Positions 1 to 10,233 of a DNA stretch of 64,000 nt are shown here, piece after piece; positions within the stretch are counted from its first letter, which is position 1, and the number at the start of each line of letters is the position of its first letter. Where the stretch lies: contig NC_083575.1 in NCBI RefSeq assembly GCF_027579695.1, positions 36,527,154 to 36,591,153 of the forward strand, written 5' to 3'. The DNA comes from Neoarius graeffei. Its lineage: Eukaryota > Chordata > Actinopteri > Siluriformes > Ariidae. Made by a program: the position numbers and the translations under genes. The notes under the pieces were generated by a model that saw only the letters and a program-made list of their open reading frames with translations, made no database searches and was not told the origin of the DNA.

Positions 1-130
1 ATAAAGAGATGCTTGCCAAGACTTCCAACTGCATGCTTTTCTATTTGTAAGTCTGTCTAAGATATTATTAAATACACATTGTAGATTCTAACCATTTCAT
101 CTGTTGTCTGAACATAATATCCTTTATATA
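1..130. repeat. Left copy of a perfect 130-bp direct duplication
   Basis: By eye this block is base-for-base identical to 16523-16652. It runs off the left window edge. Both copies end in the same TATATA run; here Tc1 element 131-1725 is inserted at that TA, whereas the second copy is followed by a long (TA)n tract and a hAT MITE. The second copy is preceded by AAATAAAG, which looks like a polyadenylation signal, so the block may be a duplicated 3' UTR. The ends do not have the TG...CA form of an LTR. Confidence 0.8.
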
Positions 131-1725
<1,595 letters not shown>

Positions 1726-1735
1726 TATATATACA

Positions 1736-1912
1736 GTAACCTGCATGTCTTTGGACTGTGGGAAAAACCAGAGCACCCGGAGGAAACCCACGCAGACACG
1801 GGGAGAACATGCAAACGCCACACAGAAAGGCCCCCGTCAGCCACTAGGCTCGAACCCAGAACCTTCTTACTGTGAGGTGACAGCGCTAACCACTACACCA
1901 CTGTGTTGCCTG
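1736..1912 (-). repeat. tRNA-derived SINE, 5' (head) part only
   Basis: Read on the minus strand it has the tRNA-like head, with A box around GTAGTGGTTAGCG and B box GGTTCGAGCC, followed by the conserved body up to the ACATGCAGGTTA block. The 3' half is missing. It abuts the right TA of the Tc1 element. Confidence 0.85.
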
Positions 1913-2640
1913 GGTTAATGCTTATTAATTAAGCAGTTTTTCCATTTTTGACTTGTAAATACAATAATTTGAAGAAAAAAAAGAGACATCTAAACACTCA
2001 TAGAAAATGATCACGGGGGTGATTACTTTCTGGAGGCACTGTGTAGCTGCAATTAGGAGAACTGCTGAGCATGTGAAGGGTTTTTTGTCTTTTTTCCATA
2101 AGTATTTGAAAATATGTTAAACTGAGTATTCTGAAGTTGGTTTACTCATTGGTACAATGGAAAATGAGATGGTCCTGGTCAATGGGTTGTCTCTTGTGAT
2201 GAAGTCACCAGAACACGAGGTTGTTCTCATCACTGAATTGTAATAGACCACTTGCTGGGTGGATTCAATCCCCATGATTCCACAGGCTTTAGTTAGAAGT
2301 TCCTAGCCTCATAGATAACACTTGGTTGGGGGTCATTGCCTGTCTAGAGTACCTAATTAGGAATAGTAACATCTGGTCAATGGCTTTTTCTCAGGTTTCA
2401 CTACACACTATAGGTGCTTCCTCGTTTGTAACCATGGCGATTTAGTGGCCATTCAATACCAGAGTAACTATGAAAATCTGGTCATCAGTGCCTTGTTAAC
2501 CATATGGTCAAAGTCCCCAATTTGGCATAATTTATGTACAGAACATACTCTGATTGGTCATTTTTTGGCTGGTATTGACCCGGTATTTTCACAAATATAC
2601 CATAGTGTTGTCATTTCCTGGTTTTCCTTTTAATCCTTAG
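1913..2640. other. No gene seen; probable intron before the channel exons
   Basis: This AT-rich sequence has no convincing coding segment. It ends in a pyrimidine-rich tract and an AG at 2639-2640, which serves as the splice acceptor of the first recognisable channel exon. Confidence 0.5.
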
Positions 2641-2759
2641 GGTTATGGGTTCCTTCATTGTCATGCTGGGGAAGATAGTGGGTGATGTGCTGCGCTTTCT
2701 TTTCTTATATGCAGAGATCTACGTCCCATATGCCTGTGCTTTCTGGATTATATTTGGAG
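2641..2759 (+). CDS. TRP-like cation channel, exon with S5-like segment
   Basis: The exon is bounded by a pyrimidine-tract/AG acceptor and a GT donor at 2760-2761. One base, 39 codons and one base give phase 1 at both ends. It encodes a hydrophobic stretch with LGKIVGDVLRFLFLY followed by IYVPYACAFWIIFGG, which resembles the S5 region of a six-transmembrane ion-transport domain. It joins in frame to the next exon at about 2851. The ion-channel class is supported by the S6 segment downstream; the subfamily is not recognised. Confidence 0.7.
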
Positions 2760-2850
2760 GTGACAGCAATCAACAAACCTCCTGACACACATGCTGTGTG
2801 TTGCCTGTGAAGTAATATCTCTTTGCTAATTTCCCACTCTTGCACAAAGG

Positions 2851-3054
2851 CTTAACAGCTGTACCTAGTATGCAAACAGTGCCGCAGATGCACTATAGCC
2901 TGTACCGCATAACCCTTGTGGATGAGTATGAATTTGATGCCATGGTGGCTGTGGACCCTGTTATGGCTCACTTGCTCTGTGGTACGTTTCTGGCCCTTTC
3001 TGCTGTTCTGTGTGTCAACCTAATGATTGCCCTGCTCTCGGACACCTTTCAAAG
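2851..3054 (+). CDS. TRP-like cation channel, pore and S6 exon
   Basis: The acceptor is probably the AG ending at 2850 (CACAAAG); nearby AGs are possible alternatives. The donor is at 3055-3056 (CAAAG/GTAGG). The frame carries a pore-loop-like segment (LYRITLVDEYEFDAM) and a hydrophobic S6 ending in CVNLMIALLSDTFQR, matching the N-L-(L/M)-I-A-(L/M) signature at the S6 end of TRP-type channels. The protein would sit in a membrane and conduct cations. It leaves phase 2, which fits the next exon. I cannot place it as TRPA, TRPC, TRPM, TRPV or polycystin. Confidence 0.75.
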
Positions 3055-3131
3055 GTAGGAGTAATAGTCCGTTTGTCAGCTAATGACTTTATTTGAGCGT
3101 TCAGTAAAGCTTCTCTACATTGGTTCTCTAG

Positions 3132-3339
3132 AGTATATGACAATGCACTGGCGAATGCAGTGATGCAACAGGCGTCAATCATCCTCCAGGTAGAAGAATC
3201 CATGCCTTATCTGCGACACTTCTATGACAAACGGTATATCCACACTTGCTGTGCTCCACTCAGAGAGTTTTATGATCATGACATCATAACAGATCCAGAT
3301 CAGCATGAAGAGATGAAGAAACTTACAGCAGAAATTAAG
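3132..3339 (+). CDS. TRP-like cation channel, cytoplasmic exon after S6
   Basis: The acceptor is CTCTAG (3130-3131) and the donor AAG/GTACAA (3340-3341). The exon restores an AGA codon with the two bases left by the previous exon, then reads through VYDNALANAVMQQASIILQ and a helical, charged segment ending KLTAEIK in phase 0. This continues directly from S6 into the cytoplasm. No further exon of this gene could be identified with confidence; the next intron is filled by nested transposons. Confidence 0.72.
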
Positions 3340-3590
3340 GTACAATCTACACACACCCTGCATTGACCATTCATATTCTATAATAAATACACAACATGAA
3401 GGTGTGATTCCAGTGACAGCAGCAAGCAACACATGACACTGGGACTGAAAACATTTTTCAATTACAGGTAGTCGTCGACTTACGACTGCGTTTGGTTACG
3501 ACTGACCGGTCGTAAACCGATCTGGTCGTAAGTCGGCCTATGTTAAATGAACGTAAGTATATTGTGATGTGTAATAATATTGTAATCATC

Positions 3591-4612
3591 TTAAAGTGCC
3601 ATTCCACCATTGGATGTATTCTTTGGCATAAAATACAATATATTTTGACAACATATATAAATGGTAGGGCGGCACGGTGGTGTAGTGGTTAGCGCTGTCG
3701 CCTCACAGCAAGAAGGTCCTGGGTTCGAGCCCCGTGGCCGGCGAGGGCCTTTCTGTGTGGAGTTTGCATGTTCTCCCCGTGTCTGCGTGGGTTTCCTCCG
3801 GGTGCTCCGGTTTCCCCCACAGTCCAAAGACATGCAGGTTAGGTTAACTGGTGACTCTAAATTGACCGTAGGTGTGAATGGTTGTCTGTGTCAGCCCTGT
3901 GATGACCTGGCGACTTGTCCAGGGTGTACCCCGCCTTTCGCCCGTAGTCAGCTGGGATAGGCTCCAGCTTGCCTGCGACCCTGTAGAAGGATAAAGCGGC
4001 TAGAGATAATGAGATGAGATGAGATATAAATGGTATCACTAGATAGAGAAATCTTTTAGCTTCAAAATGATATATCAAGCATAATTTTTTGACAACGACA
4101 AGTATATTAATTTTGCGACCAAAGTCACCTACCCTTTTAATTTCCGCGCGTGATGTCATCGGCAGGTTCCCCTTCTTGTGTACCACGTGACATGTGACGT
4201 GGCACATATTATCAGCAATGGCGGATAGAACGCGATAAAAATAATACCAATAAATCTAGCTAATACCAATAAATCTAGCTAACTGAAAGATTAACTCAAT
4301 TTTCCGCAATTTTTTTGGCCCCCATATACAAGGAGAAATGACTCTCTCACTTTGGGGGTTTCCTGGTCTAAAAATAGACCGACACGTGGTACACAAGAAG
4401 GGGAACCTGCCGATGACATCACGTTTCACTACCGCGTGGAAATTAAAAGGGTAGGTGACTTTGGTCGCAAAATTAATATACTTGTCGTTGTCAAAAAATT
4501 ATGTTTGATATATCATTTTGAAGCTAAAAGATTTCTCTGTCTAGTCATGTTGTCATAAAATATATTGTATTTTATGCCAAAGAATACATCCAATGGTGGA
4601 ATGGCACTTTAA
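3591..4612. mobile_element. Fold-back MITE with TTAA ends, interrupted by a SINE
   Basis: The arms are long inverted repeats: TTAAAGTGCCATTCCACCAT at 3591 pairs with ATGGTGGAATGGCACTTTAA ending at 4612. The homology continues inward for about 200 bp (for example ACCTACCCTTTTAATTTCC against its complement near 4440). The TTAA at both extremes is compatible with a piggyBac-type TTAA target. The left arm contains the SINE 3667-4023. No coding sequence is seen. Confidence 0.8.
3667..4023 (+). repeat. Full-length tRNA-derived SINE
   Basis: It is flanked by a perfect 12-bp TSD, ATATAAATGGTA (3655-3666 and 4024-4035). The tRNA-like head (GGCGGCACGGTGGTGTAGTG, B box GGTTCGAGCCC) is followed by the conserved body and an ATGAGATGAGAT tail. 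Reading frames across it on both strands are incidental. Confidence 0.93.
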
Positions 4613-4816
4613 AGTCTTATTTTATCAACATTTTCTTATTTCATTACCTTGGCTCATTATTTGGTTTAAGTCAAACACTGCATACTACACTGCGTACAGT
4701 ACAATTCGTTTAATATGTGCAAAACAAAAAATACGAAATACAGGTGTGAAAAATAGAAAACATTTTAGTTTGAAACAGACCAAAATACAAATGTAAAACA
4801 TAGCGAAATACAAAAT

Positions 4817-4920
4817 TTAGTGACCGCTGGCATCACTGGTGCTTGGCTGTGGGTCGTCTACGTCATCATCAGCTGTTGCAGCGCTCAGGCTGGTGGGAGC
4901 ATTTGCTCGTTTCATAAACC
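4817..4920 (-). pseudogene. C-terminal tail of a pogo-like transposase
   Basis: The minus-strand frame ends with an acidic, Ser/Pro-rich tail containing DDDVDDPQPSTSD and a TAA stop, the style of tail seen at the C-terminus of pogo/jerky-type transposases. It lies just inside the right TIR of the element at 3465-5257. Upstream it runs into the minisatellite, so the catalytic domain is gone. The assignment rests on tail style and TIR context only. Confidence 0.45.
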
Positions 4921-4922
4921 AG

Positions 4923-5165
4923 GAGCTGGGGCGGAAACTGTACAACGGAGTGCGCGAGGGAGCGCGAGAGAGACTGTGCATGTGCCTGGAGCTGGGGCGG
5001 AAACTGTATGACGGAGTGCGCAAGGGAGCGCGAGAGAGACTGTGCATGTGCCTGGAGCTGGGGCGGAAACTGTTGTACGTGGCAAGAGGCACTGCCGGGA
5101 GCTGGGGCGGAAACTGTTGTACGCGGCGAGAGGCGCTGCCGGGAGCTGGGGCGGAAACTGTCGTA
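4923..5165. repeat. Minisatellite with 66-bp then 44-bp units
   Basis: The 19-bp core GAGCTGGGGCGGAAACTGT starts at 4923, 4989, 5055, 5099 and 5143. The first two intervals are 66 bp and the next two 44 bp, all multiples of 22. The 66-bp units share the segment around GGAGCGCGAGAGAGACTGTG; the 44-bp units lack it. On the minus strand an open frame runs across the array into the pogo-like tail. Confidence 0.9.
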
Positions 5166-5344
5166 CGCTCAGCTGGGAAACACTTGCCAGTCATAACCAG
5201 ATGGTCGTAAAGTCGATCGGTCGTAAGTCGCATAGGTCGTAAGTCGACGACTACCTGTACATCCAAATTAGCTATGACACAGTAAACCAACAAATACAGT
5301 GATTGGCTCAGCGAATTCCCTCCTACTTTCATAACGCTAAAGGT

Positions 5345-6458
5345 AGACTGCCTTTCAGATTTTTCAAGTTTAGGTCATAAAACAATTTTCCCTGACACCC
5401 AATTATTTTTGTTTAGAGGACTTGAAAGCTACTGAATTCGAATCACAGACTTCCAGTTTTATTAAGTTGTTTAAAATAGAACAATTAATGAATTTGGGGC
5501 CACGTGGCCCGAAATTCTCCACTATTTTTTCTTGCTTCACCATGACCCAATTCAAGATAGTAAACCATGCATCACGTGGTGGGCTTTCCCTTTTCGCGCA
5601 AGGCATTGTGGGATACAAATTTGAAACAGGAGAGAGAAATGGAGGACGTGAGTGTGCGAATGAAACGTGAAAGACCGACTACGGTAATGGAAAGTGAGAA
5701 GAAAAGACGTTATGTTGCGAAGGAAAGGAAACGCAGGACCAAACTAATTAATAAATATCGGCGGTCAGCGAGCACCTCGGTGTGATCAGCTGTTCGTTTA
5801 GCGACAGAATGATGTAACTGTCAGTGCACAGTCAAGGTAAACCTGTAGATGGCAGTAATGCAACACTGGATGCCAGCTGTCATAAAACCCAAAAGAAGAA
5901 GAAGAAGCAGGTAAACCTGCGCATGCGCACACGGACTTAATCTGTCTGTGCAAAGTAAGCGATTTCATGCACATTATTTGCTAGGGAATCCCCTCAAATT
6001 AAATAACTTCTCGGCCACAGAATGGCCTGGGGTTTTTTGTTTGTTTGTTTTTTGAGATATTGCAGAAATAAACATACTAGTATATCACAATGACCAAATT
6101 TCAGAGGGAACTAAATTTCACCAATTTTATGAAATTGAAAGGCCATATAGCTTTAATTCTATAATGTAACATTCAAAATTGAAGAAAAGCCATGGGTTCA
6201 TATTTCCCTGAGGTTCACTACATTATAAAATATATATAGTATATGATTATGATTTTTATAGTGGCGTATATATATTTTGGCTACTAGCAGAAAAAATTGC
6301 AGCGTTTCCACTCACATACACCAGCAGTAGCTGTCCTTATACACAGCCTTGAGCAACAGATTACAAGCATCACAAACCACTTGTTGATTGCTATTGTGAA
6401 GGCAGGGTTACTTAGCTTTTAGTCCTTTTGTCGGATAGACCTTAAATATATGGGTATA
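5345..6458. other. Unclassified AT-rich repeat-like stretch
   Basis: Apart from the small basic ORF there is no convincing gene. Short GAA and TTTG runs occur. Termini are not clear, so it is listed only to account for the interval. Confidence 0.3.
5639..5785 (+). CDS. Hypothetical 48-aa basic ORF in an unclassified repeat
   Basis: A short frame (ATG at 5639) encodes a very basic peptide with KRERP, EKKRRYVAKERKRR and KYRRS. It sits in a GC-richer stretch (about 5345-6190) that also holds a GAAGAAGAAGAAG run and GCGCATGCGC. It resembles the small 5' exon of a DNA transposon rather than a host gene, but I could not delimit TIRs. A BED, THAP or TTF finger is not visible. Confidence 0.25.
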   Translation: MEDVSVRMKRERPTTVMESEKKRRYVAKERKRRTKLINKYRRSASTSV

Positions 6459-7407
6459 CACTGGTGCTTGAAAATTAGTGAACCCTTTAGAATTTTCTAT
6501 ATTTCTGCATAAATATGACCTAAAACAACATCAGATTTTCAGACAAGTCCTAAAAGTAGATAAAGAGAACCCAGTTAAGCAAATGAGACAAAATTATACT
6601 TGGTCATTTATTTATTGAGGAAAATGGTCCAATATTACATATCTGTGAGTGACAAAAGTATGTGAACCTCTAGGATTAGCAGTTAATTTGAAGGTGAAAT
6701 TAGAGTCATGTGTTTTCAGTCAATGGGATGACAATCAGGTGTGAGTGGGCACCCTGTTTTATTTAAAGAACAGGGATCTATCAAAGTCTGATCTTCACAA
6801 CACATGTTTACATGTTTTCATGTACACACGAACAAAGGAGATTTCTGAGGACCTCAGAAAAAGCGTTGTTGATGCTCATCAGGCTGGAAAAGGTTACAAA
6901 ACCATCTCTAAAGAGTTTGGACTCCACCAATCCACAGTCAGACAGATTGTGTACAAATGGAGGAAATTCAAGACCATTGTTACCCTCCCCATGAGTGGTC
7001 GACTAACAAAGATCACTCCAAGAGCAAGGCGTGTAATAGTCGGCGAGGTCACAAAGGACCCCAGGGTAACTTCTAAGCAACTGAAGGTCTCTCTCACATT
7101 GGCTAAAGGAAAATGTTTATGAGTCTACCATCAGGAGAACACTGAACAACAATGGTGTGCATGGTAGGGTTGCAAGGAGAAAGCCACTGCTCTCCAAAAA
7201 GAACATTGCTGCTCGTTTGCAGTTTGCTAAAGATCACGTGGACAAGTCAGAAGGCTATTGGAAAAATGTTTTGTGGATGGATGAAACCAAAATAGAACTT
7301 TTTGGTTTCAATGAGAAGCGTTATGTTTGGAGAAAGGAAAACACTGCATTCCAGCATAAGAACCTTATCCCATCTGTGAAACATGGTGGTGGTAGTATCA
7401 TGGTTTG
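6459..7407 (+). mobile_element. Tc1-like element, left half (chimera)
   Basis: The left end CACTGGTGCTTGAAAATTAG follows TA (6457-6458). A long non-coding leader precedes the transposase frames. The homology stops at about 7407, just after the GGGSIMVW block, where an unrelated insert begins. The matching right end of this family (which should mirror CACTGGTGCTTGAAA) is absent. Confidence 0.75.
6817..7407 (+). pseudogene. Tc1-like transposase, N-terminal and first catalytic part
   Basis: The DNA-binding part reads TKEISEDLRKSVVDAHQAG and continues through the second helix-turn-helix. A frameshift near 7105-7130 moves it into the next frame, which carries [26 protein letters not shown] (first catalytic Asp) and [11 protein letters not shown]. 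The second Asp and the Glu are missing because the element is cut at about 7407. It is not functional. Confidence 0.85.
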
Positions 7408-7712
7408 GCTTGATACTAAGTCAAAGTGCAAAAAAGTCCAAAAGAAAGCGAAGTACAAAAACCACAAAGACACAGGCGAGGAACACAGAACAGAGGTTAC
7501 TGGAGCTAAACATAACAGCACAAAGACTCCGTGACAAGAGGACTGAACTGAGGGGGTATAAGTACACAAACTAATTAAGGAACAGGGCGGGGCAGGAAAC
7601 AGGCAATCAAGACAAACACAAAACACAGAGGCGACCTCTAGAGGCCAAAACAAACATGACAAGAAAAAGGGAATAACAGCGGCCTCTAGAGGCCAAAACA
7701 GTCCCAGTCCTA
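7408..7712. repeat. Unclassified insert between two Tc1 halves
   Basis: This purine- and A-rich segment contains two CCTCTAGAGGCCAAAACA motifs (about 7634 and 7680) and AACAGGGCGGGGCAGGAAACAGG. It interrupts transposase sequence on the left and precedes transposase sequence of another Tc1 family on the right. I do not recognise the family. Confidence 0.45.
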
Positions 7713-7819
7713 ACAAATGGAAAAAGATTGATGTTGCAAAATGTCACCAACTTGTTCATTCCATGCCTAGAAGACTTGGTGCTGTCATTAAAAATCATGG
7801 AGGCCATACAAAGTACTAG
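7713..7819 (+). pseudogene. Tc1-like transposase C-terminus
   Basis: The frame reads WKKIDVAKCHQLVHSMPRR and ends LGAVIKNHGGHTKY followed by TAG, the typical C-terminus of fish Tc1 transposases. Nothing upstream of the last 35 residues or so is present. Confidence 0.8.
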
Positions 7820-8048
7820 ATGTAGTAGCTTTTGTTGTGGGGTGTACTCATTTTTGCACCACCCTAATTTGAGTAAAACTGAAAAATGTGTAATCTAAGT
7901 TATTAACCTTACTTTTTCCTGTTATAAGTTAAACAGATGTTATATTAAACTTTGTCTTGTCAACATTTTGGAAATTGTTTGAGTTCATTGAGATATTGTT
8001 TAAAATGTTACTTTTCAAAGGGGGTGTACTCATTTACGCTGAGCACTG
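7713..8048 (+). mobile_element. Tc1-like element of a second family, right end only
   Basis: The segment opens with transposase C-terminal coding (stop TAG at 7817-7819). A right terminal region follows, containing GTGTACTCATTTTTGCACCA and later GTGTACTCATTTACGCTGAG, and it ends CACTG at 8048 with TA at 8049-8050. These end sequences do not match the left end at 6459, so the two halves come from different families. Confidence 0.75.
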
Positions 8049-8050
8049 TA

Positions 8051-9091
8051 AGTGCTGTCACAGCAAAGAGGGAATGGAAAGTTGAGAGCCGTACTGTTCA
8101 TCTTCTCAATCAGACAATAATGTGCATGAAACAGAGAAGAGAATACAGTAAATTCGAATCACTTATGTGGATGTGCTCATATTCACAGCTACTGATGTTC
8201 CAAATACATCTTCAGCAGTGCTTCAGTAGGCTGGAACGAAGTCCGTTTTGTTTTTTGAAGTTGGACAAGAAGCAAGCCCTTTGAAAGATAATAAGCCTGT
8301 GTTAACTATAACAAACTTTCTACTACATGTGGGTCATTGTTAAATATTTGGTATGCTGGCTATGGTATGTTTAGTGCTGGTTTCACTGGTTTTAACTTAA
8401 TTTCACTTACAAATCTTAGTTAATAAACACGTCCCAGATTAAACTTTTTTTTTTTTTAATCCCTGGCCTGTCGATAAATTAGCTTAACAAACTTATGATG
8501 ACATTCATCTTTTATACAACTTATTATTTCCATGCATCTACCAGAAGTGTATCTATACAGCAAACAAGACAGGCAGTTTCCTGGGCCCCCAAAGGTTGTT
8601 TCCTCATATGCAATATACAGTGACGTATCAAGAATCCCTCTAAATGGAAGAAAAAAGAAGAAGAAAAAGTATAAATGATGAAGCAGGATGTGAGAAGTGG
8701 TGGAGACACTGATGAATGAATGGAAGATGGTAACTGTAAGCCAAAAACTTTTCCAGTTGGTGAGGAGGTAGCACTCAGACTAGAGCATAGCATGAAACTT
8801 GGCAATGGTGCAATCCTTGAACATACTTCATATCATAATTGTTTGTAAAAACTGGAGAGACATCTGATATATGCACTCCATCTACCAAGCTCACACATTT
8901 TATACAATGGGGCCAAATAACTTTTTTGTTTTAATTATTGTTTTGCAGCACAATACGATCTACAAGCCTGAAGTGTGAGTTACAGAGGTCATTCACTTTA
9001 CCTGAATATGCGGTTATACTCACATAGTACTGTATCCATGTGACTGTTGCCTGGTACATGTGACCAAGATATGACATGCTTGAATTTGAAC
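8051..9091. other. No gene or classifiable repeat seen
   Basis: Open frames here are short, on both strands, without recognisable motifs or paired splice signals. A short poly-T run lies near 8447. Confidence 0.4.
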
Positions 9092-9460
9092 CCTATAAAC
9101 AGAGGTGGACAGTAATGAAGTACATTTACTTGAGTACTGTACTTAAGTACACTTTTTGAGTATCTGTACTTTACTTAAGTATTTTTTTTGGAAACTTATG
9201 ACTTTAACTTCACTACATTTAAAAGACAGATATCATACTTCTCACTCCACTACATTTCTGTCAATGTCCTCGTTACTATGAAGCAGCTTTGAAAGTGGAC
9301 GCTTTTTCTTTTCTTTTCTGAAACGTGATTGGCTTTCTCAGTGTCACCTGCGAAAAAAACAATCCGTAATCACTAGGGTCACGTCATGTCCATAGACTGT
9401 ATAAAATCAAGTTCAGTCATTTCTCAGCAGCATTGTTTAACACAATCAGTTGATGGCAGA

Positions 9461-9660
9461 ATGGAAGGAGGCAGTTCTTCTGGGGAATGCACGCACCCAT
9501 GATCATACATGGAGAACCCATGTTTCAGTTTTCTGAAAGGAATAAAGATTCATTTCATTTTAATTGTTTGCTTAGTTTGCCTAAAACGAACCATATCATG
9601 GCCTACGAAAACTCGCTGTCCAACCTGTGGAAGCATATTGAGGTCTGTAAACGTTTTATT
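9461..9660 (+). pseudogene. 5' exon of a hAT transposase (BED-like finger)
   Basis: An ATG at 9461 is followed by a short Gly/Ser-rich lead, then after a small frameshift by GEPMFQFSERNKDSFHFNCL, CLLSLPKTNHIMAYENS and LSNLWKHIEV. This is the layout of a BED-type finger at the start of fish hAT transposases, where cysteines in a C..CLP block precede a distal histidine. No catalytic or dimerisation domain follows inside the element. Confidence 0.6.
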
Positions 9661-10233
9661 CCAAGAGAAAGCTTGCAATAAAGTTGTCTGTGCTTTTAGA
9701 GCTGGCAATAACGTTGTAATAGCTATGCAGTCTGGTTAGTCAAATGACTTTCTATGGATTTGCTCATCAAGTTGCCATCGCCTTGTCCACGGCTAACATT
9801 AACACATAGCTAGTTAACTTGGACACTGTTAGTTACGGTAGCATGTAAAAACGGAGTTACGCTAACATGAATAACATTAACTTATCTGAAATCCTTTCAG
9901 AAATATGTTTCAGCATAATCTTGCCAAATAAACAGAATGTAGAAATCTGTGTTTATCTGTGTTTAAAGGTGTTTATTCTACAGGTTCTATAAGTTAGTCA
10001 GTAAATCCAGTTGGTTGCTTCTGAGGCATTAGGTTTTGTAAGCGTTGTGGCAATAATACAACGATGCGTTGACAGAAAATGTACTTTTAATACTTAGGTA
10101 TTTTTAAAAGCAAGTACTTCATTACTTCAACTTAAGTAAAAATTTGACTGGACAACTTTCACTTGTATCAGAGTAACATTTGACCAGTGGGATCTGTATT
10201 TTGACTTAAGTAATGAAGTTGGGTACGTTGTCC

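Larger units (their letters stand above)
3465..5257. mobile_element. pogo-like (Tc1/mariner superfamily) element, heavily nested
   Basis: The left end CAGGTAGTCGTCGACTTACGA and the matching right end TCGTAAGTCGACGACTACCTG are flanked by TA (3463-3464 and 5258-5259). Further GGTCGTAAGTCG motifs recur inside both ends. What remains of the coding region is an acidic C-terminal tail on the minus strand. A TTAA-flanked MITE (3591-4612) and a minisatellite (4923-5165) make up most of its length. It lies downstream of the channel exons. Confidence 0.75.

Noticed and set aside
2445-2633. 62-aa frame before the channel exons
   Set aside because: It is AT-rich without domain similarity and runs into the splice acceptor region, so it is intronic.
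3591-3960. Open frames of 80-100 aa across SINE copies on both strands (here, and at 22406, 26577, 33197, 44599)
   Set aside because: They recur identically in every SINE copy because the SINE body happens to lack stops. There is no domain, and they overlap on opposite strands.
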